Origin: Mesorhizobium sp. LMG 17147
GTDB lineage: Bacteria; Pseudomonadota; Alphaproteobacteria; Rhizobiales; Rhizobiaceae
Reading direction: 5' to 3'
Assembly: GCF_024297145.1 (NCBI RefSeq)
Contig: NZ_JANCTC010000007.1
Span: 1-64,000, forward strand
Length of the DNA: 64,000 nucleotides
This document shows positions 54,177 through 64,000 of this stretch, piece after piece. A program made the translations under genes and the position numbers. How positions within the stretch are numbered: position 1 is the stretch's first letter; the number at the start of each line of letters is the position of its first letter. Below the pieces are notes generated by a model that saw nothing but the letters and a program-made list of their open reading frames with translations, made no database searches and was not told the origin of the DNA.

Positions 54177-54956
54177 ATGACTTCCCTTCCGCCAGCCAGC
54201 ATACGCCAGAGGCTCGACGAATTGCTCGTCCAGCGCGGCCTGTTTGCCAGCCGCTCGCGGGCCCGCGATGCGGTGGCGCGCGGCACCGTGACGGTCGATG
54301 GCATCGTCGCCCGCAAGCCAAGCCAGGCCGTTCTGCCTGAGTGCAACATCGTCGTTGACGATCCGGCGCAAGGTTACGTGTCGCGCGCCGCACTGAAGCT
54401 GAAGGCTGGTCTCGACCATTTCGGCCTCGACCCCACCGGCAGCGAAGCCCTCGATGTCGGCGCCTCGACCGGCGGCTTCACGCAGGTGCTGCTCGAACGC
54501 GGCGCGGCGCATGTCACGGCGATCGATGTCGGGCACGGCCAGATGCACTCCGACGTTGCCGGCGATCCGCGCGTGACGGTAATTGAAGGCCTGAATGCGC
54601 GCGAACTGTCGGCAGCCGATCTCGGCGGGCGTGTGCCGGATTTCATCGTCTCGGACGTCAGCTTCATCTCGCTGAAACTGGCGCTGCCGCCAGCGCTTGC
54701 CTTGGCCGGGAACGGCGCAAAGGCTGTGTTTCTGGTCAAGCCGCAATTCGAGGCCGGCCGCGAGGCGATCGGCAAGGGCGGGCTGCTGAAGGACCCCTAT
54801 GATGCGGCGCGCATTGCCGGCCTGATGCAGGACTGGCTCGATGCCATTCCCGGCTGGCGCTCGCTGGGGCTGCATCTGTCGCCGATAGAGGGCGGCGACG
54901 GCAACCGCGAGTTCCTGCTCGGCGGCATCAAGGACGTCGAGACCCAGAAGCGATGA
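54177..54956 (+). CDS. tlyA: TlyA-family rRNA methyltransferase / hemolysin A
   Basis: This 259-aa protein combines an N-terminal S4 RNA-binding domain (RQRLDELLVQRGLFASRSRA) with an FtsJ-like methyltransferase domain (LDVGASTGGFTQVLLERGA; VLVKPQFEAGREAIGKGG-like block). TlyA 2'-O-methylates rRNA in mycobacteria and affects capreomycin sensitivity; the haemolysin name is historical. Its stop overlaps the next gene's start (ATGA), so they are translationally coupled. dxs is upstream, as in related rhizobia. Confidence 0.93.
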   Translation: MTSLPPASIRQRLDELLVQRGLFASRSRARDAVARGTVTVDGIVARKPSQAVLPECNIVVDDPAQGYVSRAALKLKAGLDHFGLDPTGSEALDVGASTGGFTQVLLERGAAHVTAIDVGHGQMHSDVAGDPRVTVIEGLNARELSAADLGGRVPDFIVSDVSFISLKLALPPALALAGNGAKAVFLVKPQFEAGREAIGKGGLLKDPYDAARIAGLMQDWLDAIPGWRSLGLHLSPIEGGDGNREFLLGGIKDVETQKR

Positions 54957-56194
54957 GCACCCGTTTCACGATCGCAAGGTTGGGCTCGCAGGGCGACGGC
55001 ATCGCCGAGACGGAAACCGGCGAGGTTTTCATTCCGTTCGCGCTGCCGGGAGAGGTCGTCACCGCCGCGCGGGAGAAAGATCGCGCCACCTTGATGTCGG
55101 TCCTTGAGGCTTCGCCGTTGCGGGTCGATCCGCCGTGCCGGCATTTCGGCGCGTGCGGCGGCTGCGCCGTCCAGCATCTCGAGACTGAAGCCTATCACCG
55201 GTGGAAGCGCGAAAAGGTCGTGCATGCGCTGAAGAGCAAGGGCATCGCTTGCGATGTCGGCGCGCTGGTGCCGTGCGCGCCGCACACGCGCCGCCGCGTC
55301 GTCTTCACCGCCCGGCGTAGCGAGGCGGGAATGCAGTTCGGTTTCGTTCGCGCGCTGTCATCCGAGATCATCTCGATCGAGGAATGCCCCATCTCGCTGC
55401 CGCAGATCGTCGCTGCGCTCGACCGTTTGAGGATGCTTGCCGGGCTGATCTGCACCACGACCAAATCGTTCCACATGGCGGTAACGGTGACCGGTTCCGG
55501 CCTTGATGTCGCGGTTCACGATTCCGGCAAGCTCGGCGAGAACCAGCGCCGCGTCGCGTCCAACTTCGTCATCGCCGAGGGGCTAGCCAGGCTGTCGATC
55601 GACGGCGAGATCATTATCGAACCAAAGAAACCGATCGTCCTGTTTGATGGCGTCGCCGTCGCAGTGCCTCCGGGCGCTTTCCTGCAGGCAACCGAGGCTG
55701 CCGAACAGGCGATGGCCAACATTGTCGGCCAGCATTTCGCGCGCGCCAAAAGGGTCGCCGATCTCTTCGCCGGCTGCGGCAGCTTCGCGCTGCGCCTGGC
55801 CACAAGATCGGAGGTTCACGCGGTGGAAGGCGATGCGGCAGCACTCGCGGCGCTCGACCGGGCATTCCGTTTCGCCAGCGGCCTGAAGCGGGTGACCGGC
55901 GAACGTCGCGACCTGTTCCGGAGGCCGCTCACATTCAAGGAGTTGAATGCCTTTGACGGCGTAGTCTTCGACCCGCCGCGCGCCGGCGCCGAGGATCAAT
56001 CGAAGCAGATCGCGCGCTCCGGCGTGCCGCTCGTCGCCGCGGTGTCCTGCAATCCGGCAACGCTGGCGCGGGATCTTCGCATCCTCCTCGATGGCGGTTA
56101 CGCCTTGAAGAGCGTAACCCCGATCGACCAGTTCCTGTGGTCGCCACATGTCGAGGCAGTGGCATTGCTGGAGAAGCCCAAGAGAAGGCGCTAG
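54953..56194 (+). CDS. 23S rRNA uracil-5 methyltransferase-like protein (TrmA/RlmD family)
   Basis: This 413-aa enzyme methylates C5 of uridine in RNA. A TRAM-like N-terminal domain comes first (RLGSQGDGIAETETGEVFIP). A [4Fe-4S] motif follows in CRHFGACGGCAVQHL. The SAM loop is DLFAGCGSFALRLA, and the catalytic Cys lies in VAAVSCNPATLARDLRIL. RumA/RlmD is the closest described type; the tRNA-specific TrmA lacks the cluster. It overlaps tlyA by four bases. Confidence 0.9.
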   Translation: MSTRFTIARLGSQGDGIAETETGEVFIPFALPGEVVTAAREKDRATLMSVLEASPLRVDPPCRHFGACGGCAVQHLETEAYHRWKREKVVHALKSKGIACDVGALVPCAPHTRRRVVFTARRSEAGMQFGFVRALSSEIISIEECPISLPQIVAALDRLRMLAGLICTTTKSFHMAVTVTGSGLDVAVHDSGKLGENQRRVASNFVIAEGLARLSIDGEIIIEPKKPIVLFDGVAVAVPPGAFLQATEAAEQAMANIVGQHFARAKRVADLFAGCGSFALRLATRSEVHAVEGDAAALAALDRAFRFASGLKRVTGERRDLFRRPLTFKELNAFDGVVFDPPRAGAEDQSKQIARSGVPLVAAVSCNPATLARDLRILLDGGYALKSVTPIDQFLWSPHVEAVALLEKPKRRR

Positions 56195-56212
56195 CAGCAT
56201 TTATCGGGCGTG

Positions 56213-56237
56213 AAATGCGCACTAGAAAAGCGCATTT
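56213..56237. promoter_or_regulatory. Perfect inverted repeat ahead of the antitoxin relic
   Basis: AAATGCGC (56213) and GCGCATTT (56230) are perfectly complementary around a 9-base AT-rich centre. It lies 19 bases past the methyltransferase stop and 37 bases before the antitoxin-like frame. With no T run it is more likely an autoregulatory operator than a terminator; either is possible. Confidence 0.5.
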
Positions 56238-56273
56238 GAGCGTACGCCGGTCAAATATTCTAGGACATTTATA

Positions 56274-56548
56274 ATGAGCCAAACCGAACTGGCGGGCCTG
56301 AGCGGCATCGCCCGCAACACGTTTGCCGCTAAGACCGGAGCGCGCAAGGTCGACGCCGCATTGAGCCCCATCATTCGTATTCTGGCGACGGCCGGCGAGA
56401 TGACCGGCGATCAAGTGCGGGCAGCGATCTGGTTCAAACATCAGCCGATCCCGGCTGGGTGGGAAAGACCGCCTATGATCTGGTTTGCGAAGGCAAGACG
56501 GATAATCTCGCTTACCTGAAGGCCGCTCGTTCCGGTATCTATGCCTGA
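56274..56548 (+). pseudogene. Frameshifted MbcA/ParS/Xre-type antitoxin gene
   Basis: The frame begins MSQTELAGLSGIARNTFAAK and reaches AAIWFKHQPIP, which is the core of MbcA/ParS toxin-binding antitoxins. It then reads an unnatural tail. One base removed earlier, the neighbouring frame gives GWVGKTAYDLVCEGKTDNLA and YLKAARSGIYA with a stop at 56546, the expected ending. A one-base deletion near CCGATCCCGGCTGG explains it. The normal partner is an RES-domain toxin; none follows. Confidence 0.82.
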
Positions 56549-56587
56549 ACGGCGCGCCTTCATGCCAGGCTGGGTGGCCATAAACTG

Positions 56588-56977
56588 CTATGCTTCTTGC
56601 ACGCCGTCATATCCAGCCGCCTGCGCTGCCGTGACGAACTTACGATCAAAAGTCGCGAAGCCAACGCAGTGAGCAGATTTGCCCAGATGCAGCGCATCAG
56701 CGAAATCCAATCCCCTTTCCGAGAGGTCGAGCGCGGACGACACGACCGTCCCGTCTTCCACCTCTACCGTAGGGAGCCCGCTAAACGCCCGTAGCGTGCG
56801 GGCGATTTCGAGCGGTGCCAAACCGTAGGCGCTGCGCAACACCCACTCAACCTCCAGCATTACCGTGACGGCGACAAAGACTGGCTGGCTATCGATCAAC
56901 GCGCGGGCGCGGGAAGACCGAGTCGGGTGATCGTCCGTCAGGTAGCGGACGATCAGGTTGGTATCAATCGCGAGCAT
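56588..56977 (-). CDS. vapC: VapC-family PIN-domain toxin
   Basis: This 129-aa PIN ribonuclease has the first acidic residue in MLAIDTNLIVRYLTDDHP, Glu in VMLEVEWVLRSAYG, and the C-terminal Asp cluster in GLDFADALHLGKSAHC, FATFDRKF. VapC toxins cut tRNAs or rRNA and are held by VapB. The start at 56977 overlaps the antitoxin gene by 14 bases, the usual coupling. Confidence 0.93.
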   Translation of the reverse strand: MLAIDTNLIVRYLTDDHPTRSSRARALIDSQPVFVAVTVMLEVEWVLRSAYGLAPLEIARTLRAFSGLPTVEVEDGTVVSSALDLSERGLDFADALHLGKSAHCVGFATFDRKFVTAAQAAGYDGVQEA

Positions 56978-57239
56978 GGCGCCGCCGCGCTTCGGCGAGC
57001 ACGCCCGCGTCCATTTCTTCCAACGTCTTCGGCCTGCCGCTATAGCGCAGCGATCCAAACACGTCCTCTGGCCGCGTCTCGGCGAAGACTGGCGCAGGCT
57101 TCAGTAGCACGCCCTCCGGGGTATCTTCGACCAGAAGCCGTGTGCCGGCGTCCCATTCTCTCCGTTTCCGGATCGAACTGGGCAGGATGACCTGTCCCTT
57201 GGTCGAGACGGTGGTCACGAGCTTTTCCGCGGCAGCCAT
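56964..57239 (-). CDS. vapB: AbrB/MazE-type VapB antitoxin
   Basis: This 91-aa protein has an AbrB-fold DNA-binding N-terminus (KLVTTVSTKGQVILPSSIRK) and a C-terminal toxin-binding tail (EDVFGSLRYSGRPKTLEEMD). It is the upstream partner of vapC and probably represses their shared promoter. It fits the pair at residues usually seen between AbrB antitoxins and PIN toxins. Confidence 0.93.
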   Translation of the reverse strand: MAAAEKLVTTVSTKGQVILPSSIRKRREWDAGTRLLVEDTPEGVLLKPAPVFAETRPEDVFGSLRYSGRPKTLEEMDAGVLAEARRRHARD

Positions 57240-57320
57240 GATGGCGCTCCTCTGGATGTAAGACGAACGTAAGATAAGTGAAAATCGACAGGACGGACAG
57301 GGTGTTCGAAGCCGGCCGCA

Positions 57321-58733
57321 TCAAACCCTGGTGCCGCCGACCGTCATCTGGTTCATCCTGAGATGCGGCTGGCCGACGCCGACCGGCACGCCCTGTCCGG
57401 CCTTGCCGCACATGCCGATGCCGGTGTCGAGCTTCATGTCGTTGCCGATCATCGCCACACGATGCATGGCATCCGGCCCGTTGCCGATCAGCATGGCGCC
57501 CTTGATCGGCTGCGTTACCTTGCCGTTCTCGATCATGTAGGCCTCGGTGCAGCCGAACACGAACTTGCCCGAAGTGATGTCGACCTGGCCGCCGCCGAAC
57601 GACACGGCATAGATGCCATTCTTGACCGAGGCAATGATTTCCTCCGGCTCCATGTCGCCTGCGGTCATGTAGGTATTGGTCATGCGCGGCATCGGCTCGT
57701 GCGCGTAACCTTGGCGCCGCCCGTTGCCGGTGGCTTTCATGCCCATCAGACGCGCGTTCTGGCGGTCCTGCATGTAACCGACCAGCTTGCCATCATCGAT
57801 CAACACGTTGTGGGCAGAAGGCGTGCCTTCATCGTCGACGGTCAGCGAACCACGCCGTTCGGGAATGGTGCCGTCGTCGACGACGGTGACGCCTTTCGCC
57901 GCCACCTGCTGGCCAAGCAGGCCGGCGAAGGCAGATGTCTTCTTGCGGTTGAAATCGCCTTCCAGCCCGTGGCCGACGGCCTCGTGCAGCATGACGCCCG
58001 GCCAGCCGCTCGACAGCACGATGTCGAAAGTGCCGGCAGGCGCGGGAACCGCTTCGAGATTGACCAGTGCTTGCCGCAGCGCCTCCTTGGCCGCATGCTT
58101 CCAGCTGTCCTCGATCAGGAATTCGCCAAAATCCTTGCGCCCGCCCATGCCGTAGGAGCCGCTCTCCTGGCGGTCACCGTCGCCGACCACCACCGACACG
58201 TTGATCCTGACCAGCGGGCGGATGTCGCGCACCATCTGGCCGTCGGCGCGCACGATCTCGACATGCTGCCAGGAGGCGGCGAGCGACGCCGTCACCTGCC
58301 GGACGCGCGGGTCCTCCGACCGCAGCCACGCGTCGATTTCCTGAAGCAGCTTGGCCTTGGTCTCGAAGGAAGGCGAGGGGATAGGGTTTCCGTCACCGTA
58401 GAGATGGCGGTTGGTGCGGGCGGGAGCCGCAGCAAGCGTGCCGGAATAGCCGCTCTTGACCGTCGAAACCGCATCGGCGGCGCGCAGCAGCGAGGCTTCG
58501 GAGAGATCACTGGAATGGGCGTAGCCGCTGGCCTCGCCGGCGACTGCGCGCAGGCCGAAACCCTGGTCGGTGTTGAAATTGGCGGTCTTCAGCTTGCCAT
58601 TGTCGAACATCAGCGCTTCGCTTTCGCTGTATTCGAGAAACAGTTCACCGTCGTCGGCGCCGTTTATAGTCTCGGCGACGATCTGCTTGATGCGATCGTC
58701 GGAAATGTCGAATTGGCCGATCAGGCTGTTCAT
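57321..58733 (-). CDS. tldD: Metalloprotease TldD
   Basis: This 470-aa zinc protease acts with TldE, for example in processing microcin B17 or degrading CcdA. The metal motif HEAVGHGLEGDFNRK (HExxxH) lies in the middle, with further ligands in GGGQVDITSGKFVFGCTEAY. The ATG at 58733 (MNSLIGQFD) is right for the family. TldE/PmbA is not in this window. Some TldD/E pairs mature ribosomal peptides, but the YcaO gene is about 25 kb away, so a link is not implied. Confidence 0.95.
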   Translation of the reverse strand: MNSLIGQFDISDDRIKQIVAETINGADDGELFLEYSESEALMFDNGKLKTANFNTDQGFGLRAVAGEASGYAHSSDLSEASLLRAADAVSTVKSGYSGTLAAAPARTNRHLYGDGNPIPSPSFETKAKLLQEIDAWLRSEDPRVRQVTASLAASWQHVEIVRADGQMVRDIRPLVRINVSVVVGDGDRQESGSYGMGGRKDFGEFLIEDSWKHAAKEALRQALVNLEAVPAPAGTFDIVLSSGWPGVMLHEAVGHGLEGDFNRKKTSAFAGLLGQQVAAKGVTVVDDGTIPERRGSLTVDDEGTPSAHNVLIDDGKLVGYMQDRQNARLMGMKATGNGRRQGYAHEPMPRMTNTYMTAGDMEPEEIIASVKNGIYAVSFGGGQVDITSGKFVFGCTEAYMIENGKVTQPIKGAMLIGNGPDAMHRVAMIGNDMKLDTGIGMCGKAGQGVPVGVGQPHLRMNQMTVGGTRV

Positions 58734-58815
58734 GGCGCTGGCCTCTTGAGAAGTGATTTTACGGCATGTAGGCGCCTGGGCGCCGTTCGGCAACTTCACG
58801 GTGGAACACCACGAC

Positions 58816-59334
58816 CTAAGTCAAGCGGCGTGCCATCATGATTTCGTCGATCTCCCTGCCGTCATGAAGAAAGCCGGCCGGTATGCAGCCTATTTCGTGA
58901 AAACCTTCTCGTTGATAGAATCGTATGGCCGCTGGATTTTCAGCACTTACAGCCAGCTCGACCTGCCTTATGCCCAATGCTCGGGCGTGATCGAGCAGCA
59001 GATTGAGCATCTTGACGGCGTATCCGCCGCCACGCTCGCTGCCGCGCAAATAGACCATGACGATCGTCGCGCGGTGCATCATCTTGCTGGCCGGCTGGCG
59101 CATCAGGCCCATTATGCCGACAGGCTCCCCGCTCCGAAAGCTGACGACGACCAGGTTGTTCGTCAGGCGCCGCCGCCATTCCTCGTCGGGAAGTTGCTCC
59201 CATTCCGCTGCGCTGCTGGCGAAGGCTTCGGGCGCAGCGCGCAAAGCCTCCAGGCGAATTCGCTTGAATATCTCGAAGTCGTCCGCATCGAGCAGTTTCA
59301 GCGTCAAACGTGCAGCCTCAAGGCAGGGCGGCAA
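58816..59334 (-). CDS. GNAT family N-acetyltransferase
   Basis: This 172-aa protein has the GNAT core: VYLRGSERGGGYAVKMLNLL binds the acetyl-CoA pyrophosphate, and AVSAENPAAIRFYQREGF is motif B. N-terminal residues LEALRAAPEAFASS match a common subgroup. Substrate unknown. Its start overlaps the end of the IalB-like gene by 17 bases, so they share a message. It is on the same strand as tldD. Confidence 0.9.
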   Translation of the reverse strand: MPPCLEAARLTLKLLDADDFEIFKRIRLEALRAAPEAFASSAAEWEQLPDEEWRRRLTNNLVVVSFRSGEPVGIMGLMRQPASKMMHRATIVMVYLRGSERGGGYAVKMLNLLLDHARALGIRQVELAVSAENPAAIRFYQREGFHEIGCIPAGFLHDGREIDEIMMARRLT

Positions 59335-59842
59335 AGCCGTCGGCGAAACCCTTGAGGTCGACGGGAATGCCGATACCCTCCTCCGGCGTCTGGAAGACGA
59401 TGAAGGTGGCGGACGTACCGGTCTTCAGCGTGTCGAGCAGCGGCTTTTCCAGGATGACCTCGGCATAGCAGCCGTCCTGGAAACAGCGCACGAAATAGGC
59501 GCGGCCGATATCCTTGCCGTCGACATTGAGGCCGAGCCCGTTGGGCAACAGCACACCGAGCGGCGCCAGCACGCGAAGGATTTCGGCCTTATTGTCGGCT
59601 GTACGCAGCACGACCACGGAAAGACCCATTTCCGGGCGGTCCTCGGCGACGACGTTCTGCATCATCACGCATTGTTCGGACGTAGCACCGGCCGGCGTAT
59701 CGCAGATGATCGACCACGCCCCATGCGTCGACTTCACGGTGCCGCTTGGCTGCGCGGCATTGGCCAAGCCGGCGCCGGGCAAGGCTATTGCGGCGGCAAC
59801 AAGGATGACCTTCGCCAAGGTTCTCGAAAGCCAAGGGTTCAT
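59318..59842 (-). CDS. Invasion associated locus B (IalB)-like protein
   Basis: This 174-aa protein has a signal peptide (VILVAAAIALPGAGLANA). The mature domain contains WSIICDTPAGATSEQCVMMQ and YFVRCFQDGCYAEVILEKPL, with paired Cys residues. These match the IalB family, named for a Bartonella erythrocyte-invasion factor. In free-living rhizobia it is a common periplasmic protein, and no virulence role is implied. The ATG at 59842 is best. Confidence 0.92.
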   Translation of the reverse strand: MNPWLSRTLAKVILVAAAIALPGAGLANAAQPSGTVKSTHGAWSIICDTPAGATSEQCVMMQNVVAEDRPEMGLSVVVLRTADNKAEILRVLAPLGVLLPNGLGLNVDGKDIGRAYFVRCFQDGCYAEVILEKPLLDTLKTGTSATFIVFQTPEEGIGIPVDLKGFADGFAALP

Positions 59843-60201
59843 GACGGCTCCATTGCGAATCACGGCACTTTAAGCCGCACTAAACCCAAGTAAAGGACGA
59901 GACCCCGGCGATCTGCCCCGACACAGGCGACAATGCGCTTTTCCGTGCCAATTTCGCCCTAATTGCGACGATTCCGCGCGCCGCGCGGCTCATTCTACTC
60001 GGATGCCGCTCTGGTGATTCGCGGCGAGCCGTCACCGCACGAAGCCACCGCCGCGCTTGCGCGCAAAAATGCCGCACGGGTTCCGGCGCTCCTTTCTTGC
60101 GGAGGCAAATAGAGTATGGTTTGAACCAGCCTTGAATTGTCCGGGATTCCCGTCCCGGCATTGTTCGACATTCTTGCGGTCCGATCGCGAGGAACTGGGA
60201 G
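59843..60201. other. Promoter region of the cytochrome oxidase operon
   Basis: These 359 bases between the divergent IalB-like gene and coxB contain no convincing frame. The right end gives the coxB ribosome site (GAGGAACTGGGAG). A 130-base GC-rich stretch (60000-60080) lies ahead of an AT-richer part at 60100-60150 that may hold the promoter. No regulator site could be named. Confidence 0.5.
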
Positions 60202-62783
<2,582 letters not shown>

Positions 62784-62805
62784 GCGGTTGCCTCCTTTAA
62801 TACGG

Positions 62806-62829
62806 AACCGCCGGCCGACCGGCGGTTTT
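62806..62829 (+). terminator. Hairpin between coxA and ctaB
   Basis: AACCGCCGG (62806) and CCGGCGGTT (62819) form a perfect 9-bp stem with a 4-base loop, followed by TT. Partial termination here would lower expression of ctaB relative to coxBA. Confidence 0.75.
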
Positions 62830-62859
62830 GGCCAACGGAATGATGGACTTTAAGTACGC

Positions 62860-63804
62860 ATGGCCCTTGCCGAAGACAGACTGATTGACGAGCCAGGCTT
62901 CCGCATGTCGGAAGCGACGGCGGGCGATTTCTTCGCCCTGCTGAAGCCGCGCGTCATGTCGCTGGTGGTGTTCACCGCGTTTGTCGGCATGGTCGCCGCT
63001 CCGGTCACCATCAATCCGCTGCTGGCGGTGATCGCGATCCTGGCTATTGCCATTGGTGCTGGCGCGTCCGGTGCGCTCAACATGTGGTACGACGCAGACA
63101 TCGATGCGGTGATGACGCGCACCGCCGGCCGTCCCGTGCCGGCCGGCCGCATCCGGCCAGGCGAGGCATTGAGTTTCGGGCTGGTGCTGTCGGTTCTGTC
63201 GGTGATGACGCTCGGCGTGCTGGTCAACTGGTTGGCCGCATCGCTTCTGGCCTTCACCATCTTTTTCTATGCCGTCATCTATACGATGTGGCTGAAGCGC
63301 TGGACGCCGCAGAACATCGTCATCGGCGGTGCTGCCGGCGCCATTCCGCCGGTCATCGGCTGGGCGGCGGTAACCGGATCGGTCAGCCTCGAAAGCTTGG
63401 TGCTGTTCCTGATCATCTTCCTGTGGACGCCGCCGCATTTCTGGGCGCTCGCGCTGTTCAAGTCGGAGGACTACGCCAAGGCAGGCATTCCGATGATGCC
63501 GAATGTCGCCGGCCATCCCGCGACCAGGCGCCAGATCTTTGCCTATGCGCTGGTCCTCGCGCCGGTTGGCGTGCTGCCATGGGTTCTTGGCTTCACTACG
63601 CCGGCCTATGGCATCGTTGCGTTGCTGCTCGGCGCCGGCTTCGTATGGTATGCGTGGAAGGTGCTGCAAATGGCCGCTGACGACAGGGCGATGAAGCCGG
63701 CCAAGGCCTTGTTCGGCTATTCGCTGCTTTATCTCTTCGCCATCTTCGCCACCTACCTTGGCGATTGCGTCGTCGCGCGCGCGCTGACCGTCGGCGGAGC
63801 ATGA
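62860..63804 (+). CDS. ctaB: Protohaem IX farnesyltransferase (haem O synthase)
   Basis: This 314-aa membrane enzyme adds a farnesyl group to haem B to make haem O, the precursor of haem A for the oxidase. [20 protein letters not shown] is the UbiA-fold Asp motif, and [20 protein letters not shown] the second. About nine helices are seen. It lies 76 bases after coxA; its stop overlaps the next start (ATGA). Confidence 0.96.
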   Translation: MALAEDRLIDEPGFRMSEATAGDFFALLKPRVMSLVVFTAFVGMVAAPVTINPLLAVIAILAIAIGAGASGALNMWYDADIDAVMTRTAGRPVPAGRIRPGEALSFGLVLSVLSVMTLGVLVNWLAASLLAFTIFFYAVIYTMWLKRWTPQNIVIGGAAGAIPPVIGWAAVTGSVSLESLVLFLIIFLWTPPHFWALALFKSEDYAKAGIPMMPNVAGHPATRRQIFAYALVLAPVGVLPWVLGFTTPAYGIVALLLGAGFVWYAWKVLQMAADDRAMKPAKALFGYSLLYLFAIFATYLGDCVVARALTVGGA

Positions 63805-63968
63805 GCATGGCCGAAAAGCAGCTTGAACTGGTCACGCTGACCGAACGTCAGCAGAAGGCGCGCCGCAATCGCTCGGCCGCAATCGGTTTCGCGCTGGCGG
63901 CGCTGGTCGTCATATTCTACGTCGCGACCATCGTGAAATTTGGCCACAGTTTCCCTGGCTCGATGTGA
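63801..63968 (+). CDS. Small CoxF-like membrane protein of the cytochrome oxidase operon
   Basis: This 55-aa protein has a charged N-terminus, [16 protein letters not shown], and one transmembrane helix, [20 protein letters not shown]. Position between ctaB and ctaG, and size, match the small CoxF-type protein of alphaproteobacterial cox operons. ATG at 63801 overlaps the ctaB stop; a second ATG at 63807 is possible. Its role in assembly is inferred from context. Confidence 0.8.
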   Translation: MSMAEKQLELVTLTERQQKARRNRSAAIGFALAALVVIFYVATIVKFGHSFPGSM

Positions 63969-63975
63969 GCTGACG

Positions 63976-64000
63976 ATGACCAGGAAAACAGTCACCGATC
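63976..64000 (+). CDS. ctaG: Start of probable ctaG (Cox11), cut by the window end
   Basis: Only MTRKTVTD is visible. The ATG at 63976 follows the CoxF-like stop by 7 bases with GAGCTGACG upstream. By the usual rhizobial order, the next gene is ctaG, which delivers copper to CuB. The name rests on position only. Confidence 0.45.

Noticed and set aside
57363..58841. A 492-codon plus-strand frame opposite tldD
   Set aside because: Antisense to a fully conserved metalloprotease; typical mirror frame in GC-rich DNA.

Overview
The window looks like a chromosomal segment of a Mesorhizobium-like alphaproteobacterium (Rhizobiales/Hyphomicrobiales). This rests on high GC, the recognisable protein families, and gene orders known from rhizobia: coxB-coxA-ctaB-small subunit-ctaG, xseB-dxs-tlyA-RNA methyltransferase, and pdxH-dnaJ-fabI-phosphatase-aroC-ribB. 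All calls come from reading the sequence and its translations; no database search was run.

Layout. 1-9 kb holds core housekeeping genes: RNase HII, a radical SAM protein, a short glycosyltransferase, a PhyH-like oxygenase, moaB, ispE, an S49 peptidase, a NPPF-type methyltransferase and a polyprenyl diphosphate synthase. 9-11.2 kb is a divergent MFS/TetR pair whose transporter has lost its natural C-terminus by a frameshift. 11.4-20.5 kb carries a TPR protein, both subunits of glycyl-tRNA synthetase, Sua5/YrdC and a GlcD-type flavoprotein. 20.6-28.2 kb carries a DUF6101 protein, ubiA, purD, a GH25 lysozyme, an acyl-CoA dehydrogenase and an enoyl-CoA hydratase. 28.2-31.2 kb has a Met-rich secreted protein, an orphan ParE-like toxin, pdxH, a lipoprotein and a DnaJ protein.

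31.3-38.1 kb is an accessory block: YcaO cyclodehydratase-like protein, adenylate cyclase with TPRs, an unrecognised 192-aa protein, a secreted subtilase and a DUF1501 protein. fabI and a phosphatase follow, then a second accessory block at 39.7-43 kb (HAD dehalogenase, class II aldolase, LysR). 43-56 kb returns to core genes: aroC, ribB, an MFS/TetR pair with three perfect operator palindromes, a histone-deacetylase-like enzyme, xseB, pirin, dxs, tlyA and an RNA methyltransferase. 56.2-57.3 kb is a toxin-antitoxin patch (a frameshifted MbcA/ParS-like antitoxin, then vapBC). The window ends with tldD, a GNAT enzyme, an IalB-like protein and the aa3 cytochrome oxidase genes.

The most unusual feature is a family of palindromic mosaic repeats. 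One copy is intergenic next to rnhB. Three more lie inside the open reading frames of glyQ (one) and glyS (two), always in a frame that stays open and begins ISPLEGEM. Both synthetase subunits are therefore longer than usual, while conserved synthetase sequence continues on both sides. Other short palindromic repeat families sit between genes and even supply the stop codons of glyQ and aroC. The second notable item is the YcaO-centred accessory block, which could be an undescribed peptide-modification locus, although no precursor peptide could be identified.
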